A DNA stretch of 64,000 nucleotides from Erodium maritimum (GCA_963921825.1 OY997592.1:19409432-19473431); one strand, 5' to 3'; shown: positions 35,041 through 48,913, numbered from the stretch's first letter. Notes: a model not told the origin generated them from the sequence alone. A program made the numbers and translations.

Positions 35041-37116
35041 TAACTAAATAACGCTGAAAGTTCTAATATCATGGGTTTGATGGTGAAATAACAATATTCG
35101 CAACCCCAGGGATTGGAACGTCACGGCCGTTATGCTCAGGTGTGTGAGAGACAAAGGGGAATTGTTGAAGTGGTCGATACCACTTATAAAGTCATTGGAA
35201 TCTGGAAGTCGGGGTGAGGCCGGGGTAAGACCTGAGGTTGGGTGGTGCACTATTGGACATACGATTTCCTTGTAATACTGGTTGATGTCGTCCTTCTTCG
35301 GATAGTCAGTGAGGGCTCTAAAAACATATGGGTGCCAACCCCTGACATGGTGGGGGAAACTCGTTCCTGTATTTAGTGGAACCACTGCCATCTAGCAGCC
35401 AATGAGAGAGATACCAGAGACCCTTCCATTGACATCTTTTGACTCATTGATCAAGGCGAAGATGCTTATCAGCCACAACCTGTTTCTTGTGTCGTCCACT
35501 GACTTCGATGAGTCATCCCGTCCTAACCCAGAAGGTCTTCTACTGGTCATTTTCCTAGTCCCGGAGGGAGCTAGTGACAAATGATGTGAACCAGAGCTCC
35601 TATCATCACCCTGCCTCTAGATAGGTTTGGGAAGGTCTTCGAGCCACCAGCGCATGTGAATTGGGTTGTCTACTACTCTAGATGCCTTCTCAACTCCCTA
35701 TGGGAGAGGTCCCTTTAACGGCACGTGGTTTCTCTTGTGAGGGTGGTATAGTAGTGGTAGTCGGGTGCGTAACGGGCCATGTCATCTCACGTTCTTAGGG
35801 CCTGATATCTTCCTCATGTAGATTACTTTTCCTTTGCAGTCCAGTGAATGAGGATTTTGAGGTCCTCCTCCACCACCAAGTGTTGGAGTAGTATGTACCC
35901 CCTCTCGGCGGTTTGGGGATCGCGAAGCCCCGCCTCGCTCGATTCTTGGATGTCCTTGCCAGTCTCGAGCATCCCTCGTGGTCATCCAAATCCCTCAAGG
36001 TTCTGCGGACGCCCCTATTGAGATATCTTAGGACCTCGTACTAGTCGGGAAAACATTGTCCATATGGACCACATAGTCGCAATCTAAACAATGATCAGGT
36101 AGAGGGTGCCTAAAGTTCCAACAACTAAAACCCTACTCCCCAATTCATGGCACCCACCGGAAGGTTCGAAACACGAACCCACAACAAAAAGTGAGTAAAG
36201 AACTAGTCCCTTGGTCACATGTGTGGTCTTAGGTCTGGGAATTGAACAAATGACCCCCGGAAAGACTATGGTTCGCCCGTTAGTACCCGAGCACACTCTA
36301 GTAGTCCGAAAAATGAATCCGACCATCCCTGCATCCAAAGGTCGGACAATGGCCTCCGGTAACCTCCAAATATCCCCCGAACATGCCACAAGGATTGCTA
36401 TTGGAATTTTCGTGGAGATAATACCTCGTAACCAAAACATACACAATATTAAGGCCCCGACCATATAACTTTATTGGCGGGACCATAGTTTCCCGGATGG
36501 CGAGACCATCCATGCGGTGCCCTAAAGACTCCACACCAGGCAAAACCGGATGAGGGAAATGGACGCCCAAACCATCCCTTTCCGACAATGACAATCCCTA
36601 TTGGTTGCTTGGAGTTGTGATGGTTGCATCCCTACCGAAACCATATCGTCTCCCTGAACCCGCGAAGATCTCCTTCTCTCCGGCCAAACCACCGTCATTG
36701 TGTCCTGTAGTACCGATGGTGGTTTCGAAAACACCACCTCCTCGTTGTCCTCGTCCCAATCCATCGATCGTTGAATCTCAATTCCTCTACAGTTGAGGAT
36801 CTTCAATCACCAGGATAGTTGAGGCCCTCAGCTTTATCATGACGTGCCCTCCGTCCCGATCTCTGTCGGGCTCTTATTTGTTTCCTCTTGGGAGCTACTC
36901 TCCTGGTAAAAGAAGGTCTTCGTCGACATCGTGGAGGAGTTGTGAGGACTCCCCTGTTTTAGATTCAGTGACAAAAACGGGGAAGGGACCGTCCTCACCG
37001 CTCTCAAAAGTCGTGGACCAACGCCCGTCACTCATTTCTATGTCGGTAAGAAGCTCGACATTGTTGTCGAGAAATGCATACAGTTGTAACCTGTTACAAC
37101 CTCTATTTATATTCAC
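35041..37116 (-). other. Decayed coding-like region, unassigned
   Basis: Over 2 kb the minus strand shows a series of open stretches of protein-like composition, for example LYAFLDNNVELLTDIEMSDG near 37.07 kb and FPHHVRGWHPYVFRALTDYP near 35.3 kb. They look like one old element or gene in advanced decay with many breaks. I do not recognise the family. No LTRs or inverted repeats were found at its edges. Confidence 0.4.
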
Positions 37117-37540
37117 CTAAGGCATTCAGAGAAAAGAGATAGGAGGCACGCGATTAAAGATTATAATTTGATTGTATTAAACATTTGATCGGATACTCCA
37201 CCCAATTTAACAAGTTTCTTATAGCTCTTGATTTTTATCTCGTTTATCCCAACGAGGTTTAATATTTGGATGGAGAGAAATTAAAATGATACAAAATAAC
37301 CAAAGTATCATTGTCAACTATCAAATTAACAAATAAATAATTTAATTTAATTTTCTCTTTTATTTCTTTTTAGTTCAAGCCCTATTTCCTTGTGAGAACA
37401 CTTGTAATGTAGGGCAAACTAATGGCGAATTGTGTGGAAAATTCGACGGGAAAGTGAACTAAGAGCGGTGAATCAATGTAGAGCTAACAATTGAGCGATG
37501 AATTAGGTGAGTGGATTGGCTGGGGAAACCATTTAATCAT
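37117..37540. other. AT-rich spacer, nothing assigned
   Basis: Homopolymer-rich sequence without ORFs. Confidence 0.4.
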
Positions 37541-37669
37541 CTCAGACAATGAGTCGATGCTCAGTCAAATTGTCAACGGCTAGTAGTCAGGTCAGTAAAA
37601 ATCGCAATGTGTCCTACTTTCAGAAAAATAAAGAAGAATCCAAAAATATTCGGATCCCAGCCCTAGTTT

Positions 37670-38234
37670 TCACTATAAAACCCCCTTTTCCCAACCCTTT
37701 TCATTCACACTTCCTACAACCTTCTCTCTACAACCCTTCATGTTGTTATCCTTAGTACTCCCATCTCTCTCCATGTATGCGAATGATCCATTTTTCGCTC
37801 AACTTTTCAATCAACCAACCCCTTGAATTACTCGATGATCTTGAATATGATTTTCCCATAGTCGAAACCCTAGAAGATTCTAAGTCGAGTAGGAAAGAGC
37901 CAACTCTTTGGTCCTCACAAGCCTTCTGATCAGGCATACACTTTTGAGTACCATCCTTTCCATCTTCATCCTCAAAGCCCTCGTTACGCTTGATTATGAG
38001 AAACCCAAAAACTCGAAGATTAAATGGAGCGTAACTAAAGAAGAACGTCTCATGTCTACATGATTCAACAATGTAGTCGATTCAGTCCATAAGAATGGTA
38101 AAAAACATCGATTCAAATTGGGACTCTATCAGCAAAAAGGTTCAATTATTAAGAACCAATTCAAACCCATTTGGAGTGGAATGAATTGTAATGACCATTG
38201 GATGCTTCTCAATGTCCCAATATCTATGGTTGTT
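37670..38234 (+). pseudogene. Decayed Myb-like ORF of a Harbinger-type element
   Basis: TATAAAACCCCC at 37675 is followed about 100 bp later by MYANDPFFAQLFNQP (37773). Further on, WSVTKEERLMST and FKLGLYQQKG resemble the Myb/SANT start of the other Myb-like ORFs. Several stops and frame changes intervene. It ends abruptly where the copia fragment begins. Confidence 0.5.
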
Positions 38235-41200
38235 AGCTGAAGTCGAGCACATCCACCAAAGAGGAAGATATGATGACTAACTCATGTCTCAAACGGAGAC
38301 AATGTACAAACAAGAGTAGTTCCATGAGTTCACTTGGAAACATTGGTGGAGGCTCATCAAAAATTCCTGAAGGTCCAAGGCGATCTGGAAGGATCAGTCG
38401 TCCACCTCCAAGATATGGTTACTTTGTGTTTGGAGGTGACATGAGCTTATGGTGGATCCAGCCACCTTTCAGGAAGTCGTGGATGGGCCTAACTCCGAAT
38501 TATGGTTTGGAACCATAGGGGAGGAAATACAGTCCATGTCCAACTACTAAGTCTAGGAACTGGTTGATCCCATCGATGGTGTGAGGACCATCGGATGCAA
38601 ATTGATATTCAAGGTGAAAATGGAAATGGACGACAGTCTTCAGACCTACAAGGCCCAATTGGTGGAGAAAGGTTATAGACAAATCCAAGGGATTGTCCAT
38701 GAGGAAACCTTCTCCTCAGTGGCTATGGTCAAATCTGTCTAGATTCTTCTTGACATAGTCTAGTGTCTTGATTATGAGATATGACAAGTGGATGTCAAAA
38801 CCGCTTTCTTAGATGGAAATTTGCTTGAGGACTTTAGTATGTCTCAACCCGAAGGTTTTGATGATCCGATGAATAAGGGAAAGATTTGTAAGTTGTTGAA
38901 ATCCATTTATGAATTGAAACAAAATTCTCGGAGTTGGAACCCTCATTTTGCGAAGTTGTAAATAGATTTGGCTTTATCAAGAATGAGAAGCAACATTGTG
39001 TTTATAAGAAGGCTAGTGGGAGCAATATTTCCATTCTGGTGCTCATTGAAAAAAACATCCCAACCTTGCATGAGGCAAAAAGCTTGGTTTAGGAAGTGTT
39101 TCTCAATAAAGAACTTAGGGGATGCTACTTATATCTTAGGGATTAAGATATATAGAGATCGCACCAAGAGGGTCTTGGGTTTAAGTCAGAGAACCTATGT
39201 GAACAAGGCATTGAGTAGGTTCTCAATGCTCGATTCAAAGAAAGGACTCTTACCCACTCGTCATGACATTCATCTCAGCAAGACTTAGTGTCCTAAGACA
39301 CATGATGAGCTGAAAAGGATGATGATAATCCCATGCGCCTGAGGGTTGGATCGATCATATATGTCATGATATGTACGAGACCAGACATCTCGTATGCCTT
39401 AAGCTATACCAGTAGACATCGGTCTAACCTTGGGGAAAGATGATGTTGAACTAGTTGTCAATGGATATGTAGACGCTAGTTTCCAGACAAATATAGATGA
39501 CTTTAGAAGTCAGTCAGGATATGTATTTATGTTGAATGACAGAGCTTTTAGCTGGGAGAGCGTAAAGCAAGATAATATCGCAGAGTCTACGACAGAGGCC
39601 GAGTACATGGTTGCTACAGAGGTAGCTAAGGAGGCTATGTGGATTTGGAAACTCATGGCAGGGTTGGGTGTAATTAAAAACACATCCATCCCGGTGAATC
39701 TATGTTGCAACAACACAAGGGTAATTGTGCAAGCTAAAAGCCCATATCGCATAACAAATCCAAACATGTACTGCATCATATCCACCTCATTAGAGAAATA
39801 TTGAACTGAGGTGAAGTGAAGATCACGTATATTGAAACTGATGATAACATAGTCAATCTGTTGACTAAGGCACTCTCGCTGCCAGATCATGTTAGACATG
39901 TAAAGTCAATGGGAATATATTGGAATTTATATTAGAATTAGGGAAAGTGGGAGATTTTTAGTCTTAGTGCCCGTAGTCCAATCATAAATGTCTAAATGTA
40001 AATATCATCGTTAACAATAAAATTAAAGCAGATTTATATTACTTATGTGTTGGAGTAATATATCGATGTGTGTTTTGATCTATGCTCACCATGTGAATAG
40101 AACCATAGATCGAGATAGATCACACTTGATGAGTCCCTAGTCAACAAAGCTTCACTAGAAGCGACTAGTATGAAAGATGGCTCTATATGGCTTACGTTCT
40201 GTTAGTCATTGGAACGAGATTTCGGAGTCTGATCATAGATATCATGTGGGACATGATATTGGACGACCCGCCCTGAATATGTGCCATAGATTGAGTCATG
40301 AACATATTCAGTGTCGTAGCTTGTCATGTATTCTTAAACCAAGGAGATTTTGTGATCGCTATGCAGTCAACAATTGAGTTTGACCTGAGCCTACCGTTAT
40401 CCATAATATGGCTTCCATAACGGCCAAGATTGGCTTGGGGATAGGCATCATGAGTGATACGAAAGATGACTAAGGGATTTATCCCTCATATTGAGGTATG
40501 GGAAAGATATCAGTTCTCGACCGCTTGATCGAGAGTGACTGAAAGAATAGCATGACCATGTACATGATACTGGGTATCATATATTCAGTTACCTCACATA
40601 TCAAGGAACAATGATTGAGAATAATAAGGATGATGGCTCTATGTCTTATCTCAATCAGGATATCAGAGATAAAAGGATAGTGACATAGACGACGGAAAGG
40701 TTAGAATCGACAGGGTCGATTCGTTATGCAATGTTAGGCAATACTAAAGTCTCGTTAGTGGCCACTTATATAAGATCAAGTAAAATGGGATTTTACGTTG
40801 ATCTATTGATATGCATAAACCTAATGGTCTCACCGGAGGATGAAACTCATTGACACATTTATGGAGGATGGCCAAAAAGGAGTTGTCTCGGGACATGATC
40901 AAAATTGGGTTTTGGGTCATGTGTCTGTAAGTGAATAGGACTTTACAGATCGACACAAGGCTTGGAGTCTTGGGATTGGTCACGTCAGATAATGTTGGAC
41001 ATTTCCGGCATGAAAGGCTTGAAGGCGATGAGCGCGTCACGGGACCTCGTTAGGAATGACCACGGGCCATGTTCCAAGAGGCCCATGAGAGGCCCATGCA
41101 ACCAAGTCCCATGAAAATAATTAATCAAGTCTTGATTAATTTGTATTAAGGAAGCAAGACAAGGATTAAGGTGTTGGTGATTCACCACCTAACCACATCT

Positions 41201-41635
41201 TGTCTAGTCACTCTTAACATCATACTTGTCTTATTTACACCATGCTTGTCCTATACTATTGTTTATTATGTTGATTGGAATTACTTGGTTTAAGTCATCC
41301 TTTTCCAACTTAACAAACACAAGACACAAATAGAAAGCAATTTTTCTCTCCTTCCCCCCAATATTTCGGCTAAGGCAAGCTACCATCTCTATTTTTGGTG
41401 TTCTTGAGTCCTCATAAGAACTACGTGTCTTTGATTCAAAAGTGGATACGTAGGCGTCTTGAAGACTCAAGCCAAATTATTCTTTATCCGGTGTTCTTGT
41501 TTTGGTATGAAAATGCTGATTTTTTCTTGTGATTCTAATCTTTGGTAGTTGATTCATTATTTTAATAGCCTCTTGGTTTTATTTGTCATTCCACTGCGAG
41601 TTGTTTCATCTTCTACCCTACCTCGAGACCCAACA
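38235..41635 (+). mobile_element. Ty1-copia fragment: RT, RNase H and 3' LTR
   Basis: Fossil 3' part of a copia element: a linker with GPRRSGRISRPPPRYG, RT (KVKMEMDDSLQTYKAQLV, KTAFLDGNL), RNase H (YVDASFQTNIDD, STTEAEYMVATE), a purine tract GGGAAAGTGGGAGA (39941-39954) and one long LTR. No 5' LTR was found. It is broken in many places. Its LTR matches the solo LTR at 57223-58984. Confidence 0.85.
39956..41635 (+). repeat. 3' LTR of the second copia family, about 1.68 kb
   Basis: It begins just after the purine tract and ends CTCGAGACCCAACA. Stretches such as GTGGGACATGATATTGGACG and CGACCGCTTGATCGAGAGTG recur at 57223-58984, which has a clean TSD and fixes both edges. Confidence 0.8.
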
Positions 41636-43919
41636 ACTATTGACCCTTGTTTACAGGTGCATTTTCCAATTCATGGTATCAATATCCCTACCAAGTTGTG
41701 CCAAGATGAATTTGATCACAATTATTCAGTTAAGGCAAGCTTGATGAAGTTAGCCTTGAGTTTGGAGCTCTCACAAAACTCAAGGAAAATGTTTTTATGC
41801 TACATTTTGTTCCTATTTCCACCTTCACATCCACACTTGAAGAGAAGGACGCAATGGAAGTATGAGATGTTCTGGAGGCCTCCGGATTGAGCCTCATACC
41901 CGTTTAGCTAATGACGTTAAACAAATGTGCTTATTGGGAGGCAACCCAATATCCCTACCCCTCTTTGTTTTGTATATGTTATGTCTTGCTCTTATTTTCT
42001 GACTATCTGTGCAAGTTGGTGATACAGGATGGAAGTATGAAAATTAAAGTTGTATTTGTTAGCACCGAGTTCTTGTGAAATCACTTGGGTGAGATGGCTC
42101 TCCATCCAACCATACGCCAAGGATTCCCACAATCAGTGCAGTTCGCATAGCTCTTCTTCGAGGGGCAGTATCTCTTCCCTTCCTATTTTTATTGTATACT
42201 GCTATTGTATTTACTCTATGTTATCTGGTGGGTGTTGAGCGCCCGAATTACCGTGCTGACAGAACATGCATATAGGATTTCTTGAATTATGTATTTACTG
42301 ATTACAAGTGTGGGGTTACTAGTTATGTGGTTAGGAGCATATGTGTATAGAGTCGCACTAGGACAATGCTTAGTTTTAAAGTGTGAGGTGGGGTATGTCT
42401 TGCATTTTGTGTTTACATTGCATCATTTCGTGTTACAAATTTTTTGAAAAAACAAATCAAAAAAATATTTTCTGGTCATTTGACGAGTCAAGTGTGTGTG
42501 GTCTTAAGGTTTCAATGATATTACTGCTTCATATTCTTATTTCCTTGTATAAATTAAATTATTATATGAACATTGAATGAATCAAATGAGTAGTGAAAGC
42601 ACGTGTATTAGGAATAGCTCTTCCATTTGTGTTCTGAGTGTTTGCTAGAAATAATGTTATATTCCTTTGATTTCTATGCATGGTAAAATGTGTCTAAAAC
42701 TACACATATGACCCATTTGAGGCGAAATAAGAATAAGGAGCCTAGTTAATTGAGAAAATGATTTTAGGCCATCTATGGACCGTTTGAGCCAAATTGCCTA
42801 CCTTTGCATGTATTATCTCTTAGTCACCCCATTTGAGCCTTAGGCTTTCGTTTCTAACCCGAACATTATAATCCTATGTGCTTTTCGTTTCCTTTATATG
42901 TCCATGTATTGTTTGAACCCATATATCTTGGCTTAGATGTTTCTTTGAGAGGGGTTATTGTTTGGGATGTTAGTGAGCAAAAGAGAAAAAAGAAATGATG
43001 TATTTGTATGCCATTGGATTGTATTGCAAAAAAAATCATTATTATGATCTTACCCAACAAAGAATAAATTTGAAAAAAGAGGGAAAATTAGACAATTATA
43101 TCATCCTAGTGAAAAATATAAGTGTGGGGTAAGGCATGATGGGTTGGATAAAGGTGTTTCATTTTTGGATAGCTAATGTTAAAAAAAAAAATTTATATTG
43201 ACGAATTAGTGTTACACTTAGCTATTCAATGAGAGGAAAATGGTAGTAGAGAATGCAAAAGTTGGATGATGCACAAACGGAGTTTGAGATGTGTGAAACA
43301 CTTTTAGGTGTGAGATTGAAGCATTTTTGTCTTGCGATATTTATTTGATCTTCTTTTCATATTCTTTCTTACCGTTTGTTTGGCCTTACACTACAAGCTT
43401 AATTAAAGACCTTTCTGATTTTTAATGACCATGATTCCTTACATTTAGTGGATATGAGTCTAGCATGATAACATATGAATCTCTAAACTTCGTGTATAGG
43501 AAAAATAGGAAACACACTGTTAGAGTGAATGAGGAAATGCAAGTTTAAATAGAAAGAGTCATCCTTTAATGTGAATAGCGTTATGCTTAACTGTATTCAT
43601 CGGTCCATATTGTTCTTTGACGTGTGTAAGGGTTTTTGGCATGTCTTAACTCAGAGAAAATATTTTTGATCCTCTATACACAAGTACTCAACCGTCGCCT
43701 ACTTTTGTTCCTTTTTTCATGCATCATATAGTGTGTCTTAGGATTGAATTAGATTTAGGTTCATGCATTGCACGTGCATCTTTATTTTTCATTTTTTTGA
43801 ATATAGGAGGTCCGGACTTCTTCTATCGAGGTGAACCTCGGGGTTTAACTAGGACATGTCTTTAAATTTCTTTCTTAGTTTAGTTTTTTCAAGGCGAGAA
43901 AAGTTCAAGTGTGGGGTGT
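41636..43919 (+). mobile_element. Ty3/gypsy-like 3' remnant
   Basis: TTGGGAGGCAACCCAAT at 41935 and several AAGTGTGGGGT-like purine words (near 43120 and 43908) are typical of the sequence downstream of integrase in Athila/Tat-type gypsy elements. No domain can be assigned and no LTR edge is visible. Assignment is tentative. Confidence 0.45.
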
Positions 43920-46480
43920 TGCTCGCACCTTCTTCTCCCTCACGACTCGTACACTCGTATGTCTCGACCATTATGCCTACCGAGACTCCTCCCCACTCCT
44001 CTCCCATTCCCCTAACTCTTCTCGCTCCACCGCAACACCTCCCTCACCCCTTGACCACGTGTGGTCGTGTCAGCACCGTCAAACCACGACGTATCCTTGA
44101 TCTTCATATCTCCCACTCTACTCCGTCTTCCGTTCCTCGTTCTTCGACTCATGCTCTTCATGATTTGCACTGGTGACAAGCCATGGAAGCTGAGCTCTCG
44201 ACTCTTTGTGCTAACGACACTTGGGATTTGGTGCCATGCCCATCCAATGTTAACGTTGTTGGATCCAAATGGATCTTCCGTCATAAATTATGATATGATG
44301 GTTCCCTTGAGCGTTACAAAGCTCGTCTTGTTGCTCAAGGGTACAATCAACAACTCGACATTGACTATGATGTCAGTTTCAGTCTTGTCGACAAACCTTC
44401 CACCATCAAGACCATTTTCAGTATCTTTCTCTTTCTCACTCGTGGCTCATTCACCAACTCGATGTCAAGAATGCATTCCTTCACGGTGATCTCTCTAAGA
44501 TTGTATACTTGAAACAACCCCCAACTTCAACGACTCATCATTTCTGAATCATGCATGTCATCTCAAGAAGGCTCTTTATGGTCTTAAGTTGGCACCTCAA
44601 GCTTGGTATCAACGTTTTGCGTCGTACCTCATCTCCATCAGATTTATTGGTAGTCAGGTTGATACCTCTCTCTTCATCTACCATACAGGCTCTCTTTGTA
44701 AGAACCACTCCCGGTCAACGCCAGTCAAATCGGCGAAAAACATGAAAATTTAAATTTTTTGGACACACTTAAATGAACCTAAATTTGACCCCGAGGGTCA
44801 TACCGGACTTAAGTTGACCCCGATATCGACCAAAGGGAGTTCCGGGGGACTCATGGCAACTTTCTGACCAGTTTGGGAAAGGTTGACTTTTTGCTGGAAA
44901 AGTCAATCGAGCGACGTTTTGGTCCGTTCGAGGCCCGTTTTGGATCCAAAAAGCTTAGCTGTCGTCACAACGATCTTAATTGACCCGTTTCCTTGTAGCC
45001 CGTGAAGTTTCGTAATTTCTTGGAAAAAGTGCCCGTTCAGGGCCCGAGACGACCGAATTTCGCGAATCTGACTGAAAAATATCTAGAATATATTTTCCAA
45101 AAGGGGTGGGACCCACTTGCCACATGTCAAATATGTGGTGGTGTTAGGTGATTTTTGAACAAAACTAAAGGAAATGGAAGTTGGTGGTAGTTTTGTAATT
45201 ATGAAAAAGGGGTGTGTTTTTGAAACAAACAAAAGGGTGAATGGCAGAGTAGGTTCGGCCACTTTCAAAAAATAGAAAAAAAAAAGAGTTTGAAGAGAGA
45301 GAAAGGAGTTAGAAAGAAGAGAGAAGGAGGAGAGAAAAAGAGAAGGGGGCTTACGGTTTTGCCATTTTCCCGACTATCCAACCGGTGGATCGTCTCAACG
45401 ATCAAGGAATCGAGTTCCCATCGTCATTCCCTACGATGAGCAACTATCCTATTTTCATTTTGTTAAGTTTAAAGTTTAGGGTTTGGGTTAAAACTAGTAG
45501 TTTATGGATGAGTTGATGTGTGGGGTTCGTTGGAGGCGTTTTGGAGCGAAAAATGATCGTTTTCCGGTGACCGGAGGCTCGAGGGAGCTCCGGCCACCGT
45601 GTATGGTGGCTGGCCGGAGCTAGGACCGGCCACCACCATGGTGAACCGGCCCAAAACCGGCCCAGCCACCCTCGGGTCTTAAGGGCCGGGTGGGGCCCAC
45701 ATGCTCGGGTATCGGGTTTTTGTGTTCGGGTGGTTTAGGACGATCCCCAAGTCGTTAATCCATACCCGGAACGAATTTTGGAATTAAATTGTGAAAGTTG
45801 TAATTGACGGGTTTAGAAACTTTAAACGCGAATTAAATTACTCGGAAGTAGGAAATTGATTCCGTCGATTGCTTAGGAACCCTTGAATTATTCTAAGACT
45901 GTAGAAACGAAAACAGGAATTTTCGGAGCCCCGGAAGGACGTTTTCAAAACCCGGGCAGATTCGCCGAGTCGGGCGAAACGGGCCTTTCCGGGCCCATTA
46001 TCGACAATGTCGAGTAATCGGGAAGTTTGGGAGTGATCGAAATTGTCGGGGTTGCATTTGGGCGTTAAGTGTATTAAAATTCAGTTTATGCCAGTGAACT
46101 TGAAAGTGTTTTAAATTGTGTTCTTATTAGATCGTGCCACCGACAGAGGAAAGGGAAAGCTAGGCGAGTGATCGTGATCACGCCGGAGCTTGATTGTGAG
46201 CTTTTGGGAAAGCGTACGAGGTAGGGAAAAGTAGCCGGATCTCGGCCCTGACTAGGGAAAGTTAACAGTAGAAATGCATGTGGCACTTGGGTGTCGTGGG
46301 TTAAGTAAGTTTATCGAACAATAGAAAGGCAGGCGACACCGGGTGGTGTCGTATGATACGGGAACGTATCGAACAATAGAAATGCATGTGACACTTAGTA
46401 GTGTCGTAGGAGCAGTGAACTTATCGATATTAGAATTACTGGAGGCATTTGGTTATGCCCGGAGGTTGATTGTTTAGTTT

Positions 46481-46935
46481 GTGTCTTGGGTGGCCATGAG
46501 TGCCCGTGGGGTTGTTAAACCCGTGTTCTACTGTTGGTGTCTTGGGTGGTCATGAGTGCCCGTGGGGTTGTTGAACCCGTGTTTTACTATTGGTGTCTTG
46601 GGTGGCCATGAGTGCCCGTAGGGTTGTTGAACCCGTGTTTTACTGTTGGTGTCTTGGGTGGCCATGAGTGCCCGTGGGGTTGTTGAACCCGTGTTTTACT
46701 GTTGGTGTCTTGGGTGGCCATGAGTGCCCGTGGGGTTGTTGAACCCGAACCCCATATTTTACTGTTGGTGTCTTGGGTGGCCATGAGTGCCCGTGGGGTT
46801 GTTGAACCCGTGTTTTACTGTTGGTGTCTTGGGTGGCCATGAGTGCCCGTGGGGTTGTTGAACCTGTGTTTTACTGTTGGTGTCTTGGGTGGCCGTGAGT
46901 CCCTGTGGAGTGTTAAACCGGTGTTGTTGTTGTTT
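46481..46935 (+). repeat. 56-bp tandem array, eight copies, in solo LTR B
   Basis: GTGTCTTGGGTGGCCATGAG recurs at 46481, 46537, 46593, 46649, 46705, 46768, 46824 and 46880. All steps are 56 bp except one of 63 bp, which has a short insertion. Inner copies are near-identical. Confidence 0.95.
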
Positions 46936-46985
46936 GTTGAACTTTGCTTGTGATTGTGATTGTGGTTGCCTGAGGATGGGGTGTG

Positions 46986-47157
46986 ACAGGTCGACCGTCT
47001 GATCCGACTGCGTGTCGGGAAAAGTGCGATAGGTCGACCGCCTGATCCGATTGCGTGTCGGGAAAAGTGCGACAGGTCGACCGCCTGATCCGATTGCGTG
47101 TCGGGAAAAGTGCTACAGGTCGACCGCCTGATCCGGCTGCATGTCGGGAAAAGTTGT
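46986..47157 (+). repeat. 43-bp tandem array, four copies, in solo LTR B
   Basis: AGGTCGACCG recurs at 46988, 47031, 47074 and 47117 with CTGATCCG and GTCGGGAAAAGT in each unit. The step is exactly 43 bp. Confidence 0.95.
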
Positions 47158-48721
47158 GTGGGCACTGAGCAGCTGGAGTGCGATCCTTTGTGATCTTGTT
47201 TGGTGTGCGATCCTTTGTGATCTTGGGTGTTGCGTGGTTATCTTTTGTGTCTTTGGTGGAGGTCGTAACCGTTGTGTCGGGTCTACATTACGTGTCCGAG
47301 TGTTGAGTCGGTTGGGGAAAGTAACAGTTGTGTGTCAGTCGGGTTACTTGAGTTGGGGATAGTAGTCCCCAGTGTTGGGTTTGTTGTTGGTGTTTCTGGC
47401 ATTGTCTGCTAGTATGTCGTAGTCAGTCTGGTATCTGTGGTGGTGAGCGAACGCTCACCCCTAGCTGCTTTTCCTACAGGTACTGGTCGCGAGACGGACT
47501 AGGTGAGCTCTCGAAGCTTGAAGAGTTGGGAGCGGGAGTCCGGGTTTCCTTTTGAGTTTAGCGACGTACGCCTTGTCTTTTTTCCGCTTGTTTGGACGTA
47601 CTTTTGAGTTGTAAATTATTATTTTGATTAACTAATGGTGATTTTAAGCGATTTATTTAAAAGGTTTGAAAATGGTTTTATTGTTTTACCGTTCGCGTTC
47701 TGTGTTCGGTTCTACTGAATTTGGGGCGTGACACTCTTACTGCCTATCTTCTTCTTTATGTCGATGACATCATCCTCACGACATCTTCAATTACTCTTCT
47801 TTCGGATATTACCTCCTGCCTTAGCTCGGAATTTTCTATGACCAACCTTGGTCCTCTCCATTATTTTCTAGGCATATCTGTAACTCGCACACGCTTAGTC
47901 TTCTTCTTTCCCAAGAAAAATCCGCTCGCGAGATTCTTACCTGAACAGACATGTCCTCCTGTAATCCGTGTCCTACACCTGTCGACATCAAATCTAAACT
48001 ATCATCATCTTTAAGTTCTCTAGTTTCCGATCCTTCGATCTATTGTAGTCTTGCGGGTGCTCTCCAATACCTCACATTCACTCATCCCGACATATCTTAC
48101 GTTGTCCAACAAATTTTCTTATTTATGCATGATCCCCGTGAACCTCACTTTTCATCCCTCAAGCGTATCATATACTACATACAAGGCACTATCTCCCATG
48201 GTCTTCATCCCCGTCCTTCGACTACTCTTTCTCTTGTTACTTACTCTAATGCTAACTGGCAGGATGCCCCGATACCCAACGGTCCACTTCTGGATATTGT
48301 CTCTTTCTCGATCCTAACCTTGTCTCTTGGTCGTTTAAACGACAACCTGTTGTCTCTCGTTCTAGTGCTGAAGTAGAGTATCGCGGGGTTGCTAATGTTG
48401 TGGTTGAGTCTTGTTGGTTACGTAACCTTCTTCTTGAGCTACATTGCTCTCCTTTTCTCTACAGACACCATTGTCTTTTGTGATAACCTTAGTTCAATAT
48501 ATATGTCCGGTAATCCGGTGCAGCACCAACGTTCTAAACATGTCAAGTTGGACTTATATTTTGTGCGTGAGAAAGTAGTTGCAGGTCAGGTTCGTGTGCT
48601 CCATGTACCATCATCATATCAATTTGCAGACATCTTTACGAAGGGTCTACCATCAACACTCTTTGGGGATTTTAGGTCCAGTTTCAGCGTCTTTCCACCT
48701 CGAGCTTCGACTGTAGGGACG

Positions 48722-48913
48722 TGTTAGAGTACAACTCTATCACTCTACACGTGTATTGTTGTTACACTATTACTTGACATAGAATTCTATTGTATAGTGA
48801 CTCTCTTATTTGTACTTATCTCACATACCCTAACATATATGCTGCTGATCAGCTCAATCCAACACACAACAACCTATTCAACTTTTAGTTTTCTCTCTTC
48901 ATCAGCTCGCCTG
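48722..48913 (+). repeat. 3' LTR of the third copia, about 190 bp
   Basis: It begins TGTTAGAGTACAACTC directly after the end of the RNase H frame. The end near CTCTTCATCA is approximate. The short LTR fits the Ale-type copia lineages. Confidence 0.6.

Larger units (their letters stand above)
44697..47733 (+). mobile_element. Solo LTR B, 3.0 kb (TSD CTCTT)
   Basis: It starts TGTAAGAACC and ends GGGGCGTGACA. CTCTT flanks it at 44692-44696 and 47734-47738. It sits inside the RT region of the third copia. Shared words with solo LTR A include AGTAGCCGGATCTCGGCC and GTGAGCGAACGCTCACCCC. It holds two tandem arrays. Confidence 0.9.
43920..48913 (+). mobile_element. Ty1-copia fragment (third copia), split by a solo LTR
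   Basis: Fossil copia pol: linker and RT start (AMEAELSTLCANDTWDLV, SLERYKARLVAQGYNQ) before 44697, then RT (LLLYVDDIILTT, LGPLHYFLGISV), RNase H (FCDNLSSIYMSGNPV, FADIFTKGLPST) and a short LTR after 47733. The 5' LTR was not found. It is broken in many places. The start near 43920 is approximate. Confidence 0.85.

Noticed and set aside
46587-47165. Minus-strand ORFs of repeated residues
   Set aside because: These are translations of the 56-bp and 43-bp tandem arrays, not genes.
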